Shown piece after piece: positions 10,161-21,408 of a stretch of 64,000 nucleotides of DNA. The position numbers and the translations under genes are program-made. The notes below the pieces were generated by a model, which worked only from the letters and a program-made list of their open reading frames with translations, was not told the DNA's origin and made no database searches. The number at the start of each line of letters is the position of its first letter. Positions within the stretch are counted from its first letter, which is position 1. This DNA comes from Azorinus chamasolen (lineage: Eukaryota; Mollusca; Bivalvia; Cardiida; Solecurtidae), in contig OY755238.1 in the NCBI GenBank assembly GCA_963576725.1, forward strand, positions 27,609,201 to 27,673,200. The letters are read 5' to 3'.

Positions 10161-10455
10161 AACCTTTCCCTCATTAATATTTATGTGAGAACAAATGACA
10201 TCATGAATATGTATTTAGAGCTAATATGGACACTTTTTTATTTTTGGTAAAAAGTGCAGTCATCCCTTTTAGTTTAAACACATGTTATTTCAATAAATGC
10301 ACAGTTCGGCAAGATCATTATGGGTACAAAAAGGATTAGATCGATAGCAAAATTGCTTATATATATCCTCTCCCTTTTATAATTACATAAGCAAAACAGC
10401 CCCTGATCAGACTACTCCTACAGGAGACTATTCAGTGTCCTCGGCAAGTTTTAAA
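10161..10455 (+). mobile_element. TTAA-B MITE, degenerate
   Basis: It contains CCTTTCCCTCATTAATATT, ATGACATCATGAATATG and a decayed core with CATAAGCAAAACAGCCCC and CTCCTACAGGAG. Confidence 0.5.
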
Positions 10456-11366
10456 TCGTTTTAAACTCCATAAATACGCCTGTCTGTGCATTTGCAAGGG
10501 CAGACCTAATTCAGACAGAAAGATGGTTTTAAATGTTTCATCCAATCATGGAGAGCATCACAAGCAATGTACATGTATATAAAACAATACAATACTGATT
10601 TTCTATATTTTGTTAGGGTTAAATATTTAAATTTTATTTGATGTCTGAGGTAATGTCTGATATAAATTAGAAAAATAAAATTGAACACAGCCAAAGAACA
10701 GTGTACGGTCAAATAGTGTGAATTCTAATCAGTCTTAAAACGTTTTACAATCTGATCTGGATCAAAACTGCTTGAACGTGTTAAAATATTTATTGTTCAA
10801 AGTGTTTCAACATATATTGTCTGTATTTACTTCGTGGTATAATCTATATATTTATTGCATGTACAATATGTGGGTGAATTTCGCCTAATATTTTCCATAC
10901 AAACTGATCAAACTTTTATTTGTAATGTTTAAAGTATGAACTCTCAAATGAACAAAAATGAATATAAAAATCAACACTATATCAAACAAGCAAGGGCATA
11001 CACAATATATCTTTGAAGTCCGTTTTAACATTATTACAGAGGAAATGTAATATCCGGTCCTGAAAGTGCAATGTCTCCACCCCTACCCCTCTCCCCTTTC
11101 TTCACCGCTTGTGAAAAATGGTTGAAAGAACTGTATTCATGTTCAACGTTTAAAAAGTTTTTATTTCATCTACACGATTTAAACAATTTTTTTTATCAAT
11201 CTTATCATGAATAACTTCAATAAACACGACAATGGCGATCGTTGAAATCAGAAGATATCCGAATGCGAGTACTACTCGGTGCGAGCGCCACCTATAAATT
11301 GAATTTGGGGAGATAACCGACTAAGGGCGCCCATGATGACAACATTATCTACAAACTATTTACATA
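10456..11366. other. Gene-free, AT-rich spacer
   Basis: No frame with coding character, no recognised repeat family and no RNA gene was seen. Confidence 0.5.
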
Positions 11367-11507
11367 TTTTTCTGTAACATGGTGAAAAAGTTGTAACTCG
11401 AACCCATGGCCTCTGTCTTACCATGCCAACACTCTACCGACTGAGCTACCAAGCCACACAGTCTAAGCCTATCAACAATTTCACCACAATCTCTACCCGG
11501 TTACACA
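11367..11507 (-). repeat. tRNA-derived SINE, copy 1
   Basis: On the minus strand, TGGTAGCTCAGTCGG (A box) and GGGTTCGAGT (B box) are followed by a tail with TTTTTCACCATG. It shares about 140 bp with copy 2 at 11617, including the non-tRNA flank TAAGCCTATCAACAATT (plus strand). Shared flanks show a SINE, not a tRNA gene. Confidence 0.75.
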
Positions 11508-11616
11508 CACACACGTCCCGAATTCTTACTCAAAGAACACTCCGCGAGTTTCTTATTATTACAAACTATCTTCATATAAATCACACTGTGGGTTATTTAC
11601 TTTGGGCGACAAATTT

Positions 11617-11772
11617 AACATGGTGAAAAAGGTGAAAAAGGTGAAAAAGGTGTGACTCGACTGGGACTCGAACCCAGGGCCTCTGGCGTACCGTGCCAAC
11701 ACTCTACCGACTGAGCTACCAAGCCACACAGTCTAAGCCTATCAACAATTATACCTCTCTACCCGGATACAT
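11617..11772 (-). repeat. tRNA-derived SINE, copy 2
   Basis: The T arm CTGGGTTCGAGTCCCAG is a perfect stem. The acceptor stem can pair with G-U pairs, and the anticodon loop would read GGT. The tail holds three GGTGAAAAA units. It is a direct repeat of copy 1, about 250 bp apart. Confidence 0.75.
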
Positions 11773-12011
11773 TTACATACAATTATTTTTTTCTAACTGT
11801 GTATTATACATGTATACATAAATATACATGTATTACAGTCATCAAATCAATCATTTTAACCATTTCAGTTTTGATTATTGGCCTGCTATTTCTGCTTATA
11901 ACATACTATAGATCTGATCAGGGACATATACTATGTGATCTAATTTTACTGTTTTCACCAGGGCTATTGTTTCTTGTTCATTTGCCACTATAGGTATTAA
12001 GCTAATTAATA

Positions 12012-12160
12012 CATGTACAGTAAAATCTCTTCAAACCGGACATTCTAATCAATGTTAATGTCGGTCTTTAAGACAGGTTGCAGCTTAGTACAGTTTGAGA
12101 GTCATGGAGAAAGCTCCTTTCTACATGCCTTTCCCCGCATTAAGCAGTCACCTGCCTAAA
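12012..12160. mobile_element. TA-A MITE, 3' truncated
   Basis: It starts TACAGTAAAATCTCTTCAAA and retains the hairpin arms to GCAGTCACCTGCC. The right terminus is lost. Confidence 0.7.
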
Positions 12161-12507
12161 GTATTTAACCCTTCTCTTGCTGAATTTTAAAATACATTTC
12201 TTCTTCTTTACTCATGCCCTGTTGTATAATTACATTATTATTCACTGTGTTCAAGTATTTCGCTGTGCAATCAGTGCTGTGGAGTGCAGCAGCAGATTGC
12301 TTATTATAGGGCAAAGATAATACAGAAAACTCGTATAGGGGCGTTTTGCATTTACTTTTGGTCTGCATTAAGCAATCATCTAGCTTACAGGGTTAGGGTT
12401 AACCCATGAGACCTCTTTGTGATGGCAGCTTAAGACAGGTTCAGCTGGACTCCAGTGGTACAAATCGCTATTATGTTTGTGTTGTATTTCATTTCAAAAG
12501 CACGGAT

Positions 12508-12590
12508 AGGATATCAAACAGTTTGGATCATACCGTAACGCCGAATCGTATGGTCTGGATCCAATCTTTGTGCGTATGCTTAATCATTTA
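12508..12590 (+). mobile_element. TTAA-D core fragment
   Basis: CAAACAGTTTGGATC pairs with GTCTGGATCCAATCTTTG around an altered loop. Confidence 0.6.
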
Positions 12591-12928
12591 CTCAATGACT
12601 ATTCATTTCAGAAATAATCAATGTATGAATACTAATTAGCATATTTTTCATAATAAATAAGGGGCTGCACTTAGAAAATAACTGCTTCCCATGCTCGGTA
12701 GATTTATTTATTTTTCACTATGCGTGCCGTGGCGATTCTCATAAACATTGTCAGCTTCGGGGGATAAGTTTGTGCTCGTGCTGCATGCAAACCGGTAATA
12801 ACAGCAGCTGCTCATTTCATAAGAATGATAGATACATGTAGATAGAATAATTTCAATATTGAGCAGCAAGACAAAAATAATTAACAACAAACGCATATTT
12901 TAAAATTGTAGTAGAAGTATTATATGCT

Positions 12929-13130
12929 TAACCCTTTACTCCATGAATATTTATGTAAGAAATAACGAACAGAGGTTAATGTATAATGGAATATGAATGG
13001 TATATGAATAAACAAAGTATTGACACGGGTGAAATGTGTAGACTAAGATCTATATTGTTACACAATCAAACAGAACAAACCCTGTGCAGGCGTCTAATAC
13101 CGGGCTGCTTGCAAGAGTTTTTAAAAGCGT
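12929..13130 (+). mobile_element. TTAA-B MITE, right end lost
   Basis: It starts TTAACCCTTTACTCCATG. The core arm AATCAAACAGAACAAACCC is present; the distal half is decayed. Confidence 0.65.
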
Positions 13131-13133
13131 ATG

Positions 13134-13310
13134 CAGTAAAACTCATCTAAACCGGAAGTATAGTTGAGAAGAATTTAGACACGTTTAGGCAGGTGGCCGC
13201 TTAACTCAGGGTGCTAGCCTACATGACTTTTACCCTGCAATATTCCACCTGTCCCTAAGACCAATATTTATGCTAAATTTAACGTCCAGTTTATAGTAGT
13301 TTTACTGTAT
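13134..13310. mobile_element. TA-A MITE
   Basis: It runs from GCAGTAAAACTCATCTAA to TAGTAGTTTTACTGTA. The hairpin arm is shortened in the middle. Confidence 0.75.
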
Positions 13311-13580
13311 GGGGAGTTAAGAGATACCCTTGTGACTGTGATATTCAGTGGGGTTTTTTTTCACGTTGAATATATTGAATTGTACAATGTTGACGTATTA
13401 TTCAATAATCAGATCAATACTATTTCATATGTAAACATAGCAGACCCAGTCCAGACGATAACGATATGGCCCGTATTCATGTACTTAATAATTATTAACC
13501 CTTTCCTCAAAAAAACGCGTTTTCACTGTGATCAGTGTCTTCTCTGTTTGCTTGTGGAATAATAAAGTTTCTTACCAAGG

Positions 13581-13810
13581 TTAAACCCATTACCTCATCG
13601 GCTATTTTTAGATACAACCTCTTTGAATAAATCAACCGAAAAGTAGCATTAACTTAAGAAAGGACATGTTTTAGAAATTTGTAGTTTGAAACCATTGTGA
13701 TAAAAAGAGCATTTGCTCCTGTAGGGGCAAATGCTCTATTTGTTACAATGGTTTCACAAAGTGACTTTTACAGAGTCGTCAAACGTCGTCAATATGAGGG
13801 AATGGGTTAA
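13581..13810 (-). mobile_element. TTAA-C MITE, intact
   Basis: It runs from TTAAACCCATTACCTCAT to GGGAATGGGTTAA. The core GAGCATTTGCTCCTGTAGG sits between GAAACCATTGTGAT and ACAATGGTTTC arms. Confidence 0.85.
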
Positions 13811-13898
13811 GAATCCGTGATATAGTGCCATTACAAAACTTCATCTAGCAAAAAATCATGCTGTCGTTCTTTTTTACATGAATATTAAATAGGGAAGG

Positions 13899-14137
13899 GT
13901 TAAACCTTTTTTCCCATCAATTTTTATGTAACAAAGAATGATATCATGAATATTTATTAGCTCGTTTTTTATAATGACATATAGACACAGTGTGTTTTGG
14001 TATTGGTAGAAACTGTAGAGTCAGGTCCATTATAATTTCATAGGCTCTCAAAGCAGACCCTGATTAGACGGCTCCTACAGGAATCGTTTGATCTGTGTCT
14101 ACTCTGTTTGGTATCTAAGGACTGGGGTAAAGGGTTA
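13899..14137 (+). mobile_element. TTAA-B MITE
   Basis: It has TTAAACCTTTTTTCCCATC, AATGATATCATGAATATT, a core GGCTCCTACAGGAATCG, and the end GGTAAAGGGTTAA. Confidence 0.75.
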
Positions 14138-14569
14138 AAGGAAATTCGTTATTTAAGAAACCATTTGATTATACAAAAAATAATTCCTTTGTTTCTATAT
14201 GGGGGAAAAGATGATTCTAATTGTCAATAAATGCTCTAACCTCAGGTCATCAGAATCCAAATCTGAAATCAACAGCTTATCTTAATTCTTACATTCTGTT
14301 TTTAAATTAAGATCAAAAAATGAAAATGGATGATACAGTTTGCTCACCGGTAATATATTTATATGGAGAGTTTCCGCTCCTCTGTCTCTGAAAACCATGT
14401 ATCACATACATATATGTATTTCACTATTTTCACGAATTCGATGTTGGCTATATGTGTGCTTGACTTAATGCCAAAGGAAATGCATGTTGTGTTATGTTTA
14501 TATTAATTCATTGATATTCATGAGATAAATGGTTTAAGAAACAACAATTAATCTGTAAAATGGGATCCT
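14138..14569. other. Gene-free spacer
   Basis: AT-rich sequence with no coding pattern or recognised repeat; it ends at a poly-G tract. Confidence 0.5.
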
Positions 14570-14594
14570 GGGGGGGGGGGGGGGGGGGGGGGGG
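14570..14594. repeat. Poly-G tract
   Basis: About 25 consecutive G residues follow GGGATCCT. Confidence 0.95.
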
Positions 14595-14649
14595 AATAGA
14601 TTTACTCTTCATCCCATATCGACCCAAAACTACAAGGATTCTCGCTATA

Positions 14650-14819
14650 CAGTAGAACCTGTCTTAAGCGACCATCAAATAGGTATATTTATGGTTATTT
14701 ACGGCAGGTGATAGCTTAATACAGGTCAAAATAAATGCAGAAAGCTGCGATACTTTTGCCCTGTAATAAGCAACCACCTTCTATTTAAGATTCATGTGTC
14801 CAGTTTAAGACAGGTAGAC
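14650..14819. mobile_element. TA-B MITE
   Basis: It starts TACAGTAGAACCTGTCTTAA and ends with TTTAAGACAGGTAGACT. The hairpin is shortened. Confidence 0.75.
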
Positions 14820-15041
14820 TACTGAATTTGGGCCCCTGAATTATTTTGCACGATACGCAAAATGTCGTCTAAATTATGTTAATTGCATCCTACGAGGATC
14901 ACAGATGATTGCCATGAGGTAAAACAAAATAAACGAATAGAAAACAAATTGTTTGAAAATGCGACATACGGGATGTTGAGTAGACGAGCATGTAGATTGT
15001 ACTCTAAATAAAACTGTGTAATATGAATTCCAAAGATATTC

Positions 15042-15491
15042 ACCCTTTCTTAGTTCAATATTAATGAATGTTTATTTGCTGGATTTTATGATGGTTGTTC
15101 ATGTTGAATACAGAATTTTGTGGCCATGAAAGAAACTGTGGATTCAGATCTACAGTAGAAGCTGTCTTTAGCAGTCATATAAAGGGCTAATCATGGGCCT
15201 GTAAGGCAGATGGTAGCTTAATACCAGTAAAAAGTAACGCAAAAGCTCCCACATGAGTTCTTAAACAACGTTTGACTTTGTTCTGCAGTATGCAATCATA
15301 CGCTGATTAAGACTTAATGTTCAAGAAATGGTTGGCCGCCTATGAAAGGTTCTACTTATATCGTTTAATGAACAGAACAGACCCTTATGGTAGGTATAGG
15401 ATCAGACCCTGGTCATACGTGGTAGCTATAGGATCTGGGTCTACTCTGTTGCAAAGGTGTTAACAGGCGTTACATGAAGGAAATGGTTAAT
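15042..15491 (+). mobile_element. TTAA-B MITE split by a TA-B insertion
   Basis: The left part (15042-15153) ends GATTCAGATCTA. The right part (15358-15491) resumes TATCGTTTAATGAACAGAAC and ends GGAAATGGTTAA. Removing 15154-15357 restores the usual TTAA-B order. Confidence 0.8.
15154..15357. mobile_element. TA-B MITE nested in TTAA-B
   Basis: CAGTAGAAGCTGTCTTTAGC to AAAGGTTCTACT is flanked by TA on both sides, and the host has one TA at that place. This shows directly a TA target duplication. Confidence 0.85.
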
Positions 15492-15497
15492 TAAAAA

Positions 15498-15706
15498 GAC
15501 ACTTCGAAATCTGAAGCAGACGATAATGTTAGTACGTGGAATTTGAAACCTGAAGCAGACGATAATGTTAGCACATGGAATTTGAAATCTGAAGCAGACG
15601 ATAATGTTAGCACGTGGAATTTGAAACCTGAAGCAGACGATAATGTTAGCACGTGTAATTTGAAACCTGAAGCAGCCGATAATGTCAGCACGTGGAATTT
15701 ATTGTT
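15498..15706. repeat. 39-bp minisatellite, about five units
   Basis: The unit is GAAGCAGACGATAATGTTAG then CACGTGGAATTTGAAACCT. Both-strand short frames are repeat artefacts. The unit vaguely resembles the end of a TTAA-D copy at 54140-54170. Confidence 0.95.
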
Positions 15707-15834
15707 AAAGCCTAAGAACCTCTCCAAACCTGGATTTCAATAAAGACTAACTAATAACTTATTAGACTGATCACTGCTAAATGTAGGATGAAAGTAAATG
15801 CAGAAGGAGCCACTGCCTTAAGCTCATATCGGTC

Positions 15835-16065
15835 TTAACCCATTCCCTCATAGGCTAATTTTAGATCCAACCTCTTTGAATAAATCTACCGAAAAGGATC
15901 ATGAACTAGAGAAAACGATATTTTTTAGAATTTTGTAGTTTGAAACCATTGTGATAAATAGAGCATTTGCTCCTATAGGGACAAATGCTCTATTTATCAC
16001 AATGGTTTCAAGAAGTGACTATTACAGAGGCGTAGAAAGGCGTATTTGTGGAGGAAAGGAGTTAA
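15835..16065 (-). mobile_element. TTAA-C MITE, intact
   Basis: It runs from TTAACCCATTCCCTCATAGG to GAGGAAAGGAGTTAA, with the core AGAGCATTTGCTCCTATAGG and matching arms. Confidence 0.9.
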
Positions 16066-16668
16066 GTCTGACATTAATTTAGAAAGGTTTTACCGTATAT
16101 TGAGTGGTACGGGCGACAGAAAACAAAATTAATAAAACGAAAGAACTTACCACTTATTGTCCGTTCTGTTCAAGTTTAATATAATTTCCAACAGTACAGG
16201 GTTTCAGCGATACCTTTCCTATGCCTGATTCTAAAATAATGAAGGTCGATGTTTGATTATCGAACAATTACTGGATTAAAATCATCTGATTGGTAAAGTG
16301 GGGGACGGGGAACACGTGCAAACAACAAACTGTGATTATTCCATTGTTTAAATCTGATTGAGATTGTCATTGTCTTGTTTTCAGCTACCTTTGTACAGGC
16401 AATTAATGCAGGTGATTGCCCTGCATACCTTTGTCGGTCTCCTGTATATGAGAAAAGGTTTGTTTTTCGCTCGGTCCTTGTGTCTGTTCCATCTTCAAAG
16501 AGCCTGTGTAAAATTAAAACTTAAATTTGAAAAGAATATGAGGTGAATTAATTAATTAGCCACACATGAGAAATGAAGCATGGCTACAAACTACAGACAA
16601 TAACATTTACACATACGATGAAAATACAAATATAAACATTATTATGAAAGTTGTATATGCTGTCACAT
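16066..16668. other. Gene-free spacer
   Basis: No recognised repeat. A 62-codon frame at 16358 has no visible domain and no supporting context. Confidence 0.45.
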
Positions 16669-16797
16669 ACAGTCCAACCTGGCCTAAACGACCATTCATT
16701 TAGTTTTAATATACATGTATGCGGAAATATCAACAATTTAGTTTTACATGTATAGTAGAACATGTCCTATGCAGTCTTTAATTTATGAACAGGAGTC

Positions 16798-17047
16798 TTA
16801 ACCCTTTCCCTGTTCTATGTTTATTTCAAGTTTCAAAACCTACTGAATATTCATGTACAAATTTGTTATAGTGAAACATGGAGGATGGAACATTGTAGCC
16901 ATTTTAGCAAGTATAGAAACAGATCTATCAAATTTCATAAGCAAACAGAGCAGACCCTGATCAGACGGCTCCTCTAGGAGCCGTCTGATCTGGATCTACT
17001 CTGTTTGCAAATGCGTGAAAACACGTTTGTATGAGGGGAAGGGTTAA
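16798..17047 (+). mobile_element. TTAA-A MITE, intact 250 bp
   Basis: It runs from TTAACCCTTTCCCTGTTC to GAGGGGAAGGGTTAA. The core AGACGGCTCCTCTAGGAGCC is a perfect hairpin within longer AGCAAACAGAGCAGACCC arms. Confidence 0.95.
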
Positions 17048-17054
17048 AAACAAC

Positions 17055-17170
17055 AACAGGTGGTCGCTTAATGCAGGGCAAAAGTAATGCAGAAATCTCA
17101 CATCGGAGCTTTCTGTATTACTTTTGACCTGCATTAAGCTACCACATACCAATAACTTACACAATTAATT
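17055..17170. mobile_element. TA-B MITE, core only
   Basis: CAGGTGGTCGCTTAATGCAG and CCTGCATTAAGCTACCAC arms flank CTCACATCGGAGC. The outer ends are missing. Confidence 0.7.
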
Positions 17171-17587
17171 GTATTATATAATATGACACATTCAAATGTT
17201 TACGTTACTTATAAAGTGTTTTTGAATCTTGAATCGTGCGATCAAAAATGATGACACTATTACAGGCGAAAGCTAGTGCTATGGACAAAATGATTACACA
17301 GCAATAAGAAATAGACAAAATTCTAGGCGGAAATGATTTCCTCTGCAATAAAATGTACAGACTGTCTGATCAGGGTCTACAAAGGCGTGCAAAATTAATC
17401 CTTAATGATATTTACCTACTTAACTACCTACCTATCATAAAAACTAGCATTGCCAGGAGCGTAGCTAGGGATACGCGTCTAACATCAATCTGAAAAGTGA
17501 AAACATTACTATGGTAAAAATGGAACAAAAATCGAAGGCTAAATGGGGCAGACTTTGATAAATGTTCAGACTTGCCATGAACGCTTT

Positions 17588-17747
17588 AACCTGTTCCCTC
17601 ATATCGACGACTTTTGGCGCCTCTGTAAAAATCACCTTTTGAAATCAGTGTTGTAAATCCAGCACTAGATTCTCGGTGTCTGATCTGGATCCTACTTGAC
17701 TGATTGCAATGTTCAAGTCAGTCCGTAAATAGCGGGATAAGGGCTAA
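17588..17747. mobile_element. Chimeric TTAA MITE: TTAA-C arm with TTAA-D-like core
   Basis: It starts like TTAA-C (TTCCCTCATATCGACGACTT, GCCTCTGTAAAAATCAC) but continues TCGGTGTCTGATCTGGATCC, which is TTAA-D core sequence. Two families have been joined. Confidence 0.55.
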
Positions 17748-18255
17748 ATTAATCGAACCAGAAGGTAAATGTTTAGGGTATATAATTGTAATAGAATATT
17801 AAGTGAAATCGAAACGGTTTTTTTGTTTGTTTTGTAATTTACTTGTAAAATAACGTTTTTATCTATAGTAGTTTGTTGTTGTTTTTCTAAATTGATTCAT
17901 GTTTCTTATGTCCCCCACAAATGGGAGGCATAAAGCCATGCTCTTGTCCGACTATACGTACGTGTGCCCATCCGTTCGTTCGAACACAGTAGGCTACGTC
18001 TCGCAAATCTTGTGTGTCTAAATCGATGACCGGAAGAGAGCTCCTCATACAAACAACGTCAATGTGAAGATAGCCTATATGCGTAAAGACGGAATTGTTT
18101 TGATGCGACCATTTTTACCAGAGGCCCGGTATGGAACTTTGTTTGTTTTTTATTACGTAACATATAGTGAAAAGTGTTTGATTTAGAGACAATATCGCCA
18201 GAAAGCATTCGTGTCCTATAGACACAATTTTCAAGTTTTAAGTATAATACATAGG
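17748..18255. other. Gene-free region with part of a TATGCCCCC-type repeat
   Basis: TATGTCCCCCACAAATGGG at 17909, followed by GTCCGACTATACGTACG, resembles the start of the repeat at 23879. No gene is seen. Confidence 0.45.
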
Positions 18256-18350
18256 CCTACACTAAGACCCCTCTATAATGCGACCACTTAATGAATAAAC
18301 ATGGTTATCTTTATAAGCAGGTGGTTGCTTAATGCAGGGCACTTTTCCCG
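18256..18350. mobile_element. TA-B MITE, right half lost
   Basis: ACCCCTCTATAATGCGACC and GCAGGTGGTTGCTTAATGC are TA-B left-arm sequences; the hairpin ends abruptly. Confidence 0.65.
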
Positions 18351-18364
18351 TATTCATACGGTTA

Positions 18365-18725
18365 ACGGGCTTAAATTATGAAGAGTGTAGGCTTATACTG
18401 TATTAGAAGATCTCTGGTGGATCCTACTATCTGGATCTATACTGTAATTATGAAGAGTGTAGGCTTATACTGTATTAGAAGATCTCTGGTGGATCCCTCT
18501 ATCTGGATCTATACTGTAATTATGAAGAGTGTAGGCTTATATTAAAGGATCTCTGGGGGATCCTTCTATCTGGATCTATACTGTAATTATGAAGAGTGTA
18601 GGCTTATACTGTATTAGAGGGTCTCTGGTGGATCCTTCTATCTGGATCTATACTGTAATTATGAAGAGTGTAGGCTTATATTAGAAGGTATCTGGTGGAT
18701 CCCTCTATCTGGATCTATATTGTAT
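18365..18725. repeat. 72-bp tandem repeat, five units
   Basis: Units start with TGAAGAGTGTAGGCTTAT at 18380, 18451, 18523, 18590 and 18662. Each unit contains an imperfect palindrome around CTCTGGTGGATCC. Confidence 0.95.
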
Positions 18726-18848
18726 GTTATTCATAACAGAAGCGACTAATTAGGAACGAACAATATAGGAAGTAATCACGATCTCTCTTCCCAATGCGTT
18801 CATATATCTAACACTATGGGTCAATGTTTACAAATGTTGATAATACAT

Positions 18849-19045
18849 TAAAAGCCCTCTTAACTTGAATTTTAATAAATAATAATTTCGGTCATTTTAG
18901 GCGGTGGCTGCTTAATGCAGGGCGAAAGTGTAGAAAGCTTCTTTTGGAAACTTTTGCATGACTTTCATCCTGTATTAAACTGACACCTGTCTAAAGACTG
19001 CCATTGGTACTAATTTGAACGTCCGGTTTAGAGGGATTGTACTGT
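18849..19045. mobile_element. TA-A MITE
   Basis: It has the TTTAGGCGGTGGCTGCTTAA and TAAACTGACACCTGTC arms, and the end CGTCCGGTTTAGAGGG then TACTGTAC. Confidence 0.7.
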
Positions 19046-20394
19046 ACATAATGCCCGACTAGACGCTCGTGTTTCAAGTTATATTGGTCAATAAAAACCG
19101 TCCTACTGTCAGGTTCATTGTTTCACAATTCCAAAGATATCTGAAGTTTTGAAGAATGTGTGTGATTTTATTGCTATATTTTTAAACAAAAGTCTTTAAC
19201 ATTTCCCCTTCGTATGATATTATTCTTATACACTAACTGACATCGTCTTGCATTAAATTTTATCGATCCGGTTCTGCCACATGTCCTCGTTAAGTCGGTG
19301 TTTTACGTATAACCTTTATCGCCGCTTACAGCAATAACAAACGTGGCAGAAGTTTTAGTTTCAGTTTATTACTAACCGATTATTAAAATGGAGCAGAAAA
19401 GAGGAAAGCACTTACACTTAACATTATTTGTCATTCTCATAGTTGAAACGATGCACTGAGTTACATTGAGGCCTCTTAGATAAGTAGTTGGTGAGTGTGT
19501 AAGTTCGACAACACTAAAGCAATGTCCTGTAGTTTTGACGTCTGTGAAAGTGTCGTTCAGCAGTCACAATGTCACAATTAGTAAAGAGGCTGGGCGTTCT
19601 CTTTTAGATTATGCGTTCAAAAGACTGATATCTTCTTAGTCGAGGTCACGTTACCGTCACAAATTGAATCTGACACGCCATCAACAGAGACTTGAATTGA
19701 TACCTTTGAATTCTGGTTATATTCAAAATGGAATGATCTGTTGCAGTGTTGGTGTTTAACTACCATGTGCATTCAGTATGGAGCACTTCAATTTGCTACA
19801 GACATTTGAATGACAAACATATACCATGATCATATAGAACCATATTTTTTTTAAAGATATGACAGAATAGTAGCGCTTAAATTAACCCTCTATACCTCTG
19901 ATCAATTGAAACAACAGCTCAGCTGGTTAGTTCTACTAGTTAGTCTTTTAAATTTTAACTTATTTTTATCACTGATCTTTTAACTTTGCACTGAATGTAT
20001 CATGTCATAACCCCATAACTATTTTTAACACTGTCCCCGACCTCCCTGTTATTGTCAGTAATTGACAGTAGGGAGTATCAATGTAGAAGCAGAAGCACTG
20101 GGTCATAGTCGTTGTTGTCGTTTTTAGCGTGCAAAATTTTTAATCTAGCTCATTACTCAAAAAGTATATGAGGTATCAACATGTTGAAACTTTGTAGGTG
20201 GGTAGATCTCATTGAGGAGAGGGCCCCGGGCCTACATAAGAAACATAACTCTTGATTTCAAAATTTTGGAGTTGGGGCTCTTTTTTTTTTTTTTCTTAAT
20301 TTAGCTGGACAAGCACCAAATCAAACGAGCATTGGCGCCGCATGTGGCTCTTGTTACAAAAAAGTAACAGATTAGGCTGGTTTACAGACATTTA
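19046..20394. other. Longest repeat-poor intergenic stretch
   Basis: Little recognisable repeat and no convincing coding frame. It lies about 1 kb upstream of the transporter start and could hold its promoter or a 5' non-coding exon; nothing in it proves that. Confidence 0.4.
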
Positions 20395-20615
20395 ATTGCC
20401 CCCAGACACTTGCCCCAAGACATATGCCCCACTATAGGGCATGGGTGGACATTTGCGCCTTGCTGTTTCAGCATAGGCTGACATTACCCCCACCCCCCTA
20501 ACAAATGCCCCCTACTCGGACATGGGCAGACATTTGCCTCTGCCACTTCTGTTTTAGCTTTGACGGACAATTGTCCCCTGGTATTTTCTTTGTAGCGCAC
20601 AGTTGGCCCCTTCTA
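20395..20615. repeat. Degenerate C-rich repeat
   Basis: Variants of GACATTTGCCCC recur several times (20410-20590), with ATAGGGCATGGGTGGAC and CGGACATGGGCAGAC as related segments. The family is not recognised. Confidence 0.5.
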
Positions 20616-20745
20616 TATCGAGTAGAACAGATCTATATCATGTCTGAAAATACCAGTGTACCGTGGACAGATGGCATCTGTAGGAGCCATCTGATCTGGG
20701 TCTACCAGTTTGCGAATGTGTGAAAATAAAATGGAAAGGGATAAA
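20600..20745 (+). mobile_element. TTAA-A MITE, 5' truncated
   Basis: GGCATCTGTAGGAGCCATC lies in the core; the right end is TGTGTGAAAATAAAATGG with AAGGGATAAAA. Confidence 0.6.
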
Positions 20746-20848
20746 ATAGAGTGTTTGACACCCCATGCAGTGGGACACACTTTCTGAGAGCTGGTAAAAG
20801 TGAAGGGGGGGGGGGAGTGTAGTGGTTCTGGTGTGTAGAGCTCATATA

Positions 20849-20925
20849 GCAACCTGGGTAGCTCAGTTGGTAGAACACTCACCCTGTAAGCGAGGGGTCT
20901 CGGGTTCGAGTCTTGCTGCAGACTG
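20849..20925 (+). repeat. tRNA-derived sequence
   Basis: It contains A-box TAGCTCAGTTGG, a CCTGTAA anticodon-like loop (TGT) and B-box GGGTTCGAGTC. The T stem pairs poorly, so I call it tRNA-derived, not a tRNA gene. Confidence 0.55.
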
Positions 20926-20954
20926 CACTTTTCCTCCTGTTACTTTACAGCTTT

Positions 20955-21084
20955 GGCAGACACTCCAATAAGATATATATAGATTTGTAGTCAAATAGAA
21001 GAGATCTTGATCAGGCTACTTCTACAAGGGCCATCTGATCTGGGTCCCCTCTATTTGCTACAGGGGTGAAAAGGGGAAGGATTA
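20955..21084 (+). mobile_element. TTAA-B MITE, partial
   Basis: It has a core with GATCAGGCTACTTC and GCCATCTGATCTGGGTCCC, and the end GGTGAAAAGGGGAAGG. The left arm is missing. Confidence 0.55.
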
Positions 21085-21292
21085 TACAGTAGAACTTCTA
21101 TAATGCAACCACTTAATGAATAAACATGGGTGTCTTTATAAGCAGGTGGTTGCTTAATGCAGGACAAAAGTAATGCAGAAAGCTCCTACATGCGTTATGT
21201 TTGTCCTGCATTCAGCTACCACCTGCATCTAGCACCAATAATTATACCTCTTTTAGGTGGTCGCATTAGCAGGGTTATGCTGTATTTCAGAA
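21085..21292. mobile_element. TA-B MITE
   Basis: It starts TACAGTAGAACTTCTATAAT. The arms GCAGGTGGTTGCTTAATGC and AGCTACCACCTGC are inverted. It lies about 115 bp upstream of the transporter ATG. Confidence 0.8.
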
Positions 21293-21408
21293 ATTTTCTT
21301 CTTGAAAGTCTGATCTACACCCAGACATTTAAAATTCTTTGTTTTGGTGAGCTAAAATATATCAGTGCATATTTTACTATGTTTTGAAGGGTTATCCAAA
21401 CATCAGCC

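Noticed and set aside
11640..11745. Functional tRNA gene
   Set aside because: A near-complete cloverleaf is possible, but it is duplicated with non-tRNA flanks and a simple-repeat tail, so it is a SINE head.
15491..15743. Paired frames on both strands with 13-residue repeats
   Set aside because: Produced by the 39-bp minisatellite.
20849..20925. tRNA-Thr (TGT) gene
   Set aside because: The A and B boxes are good, but T-stem pairing is poor and no acceptor stem closes.
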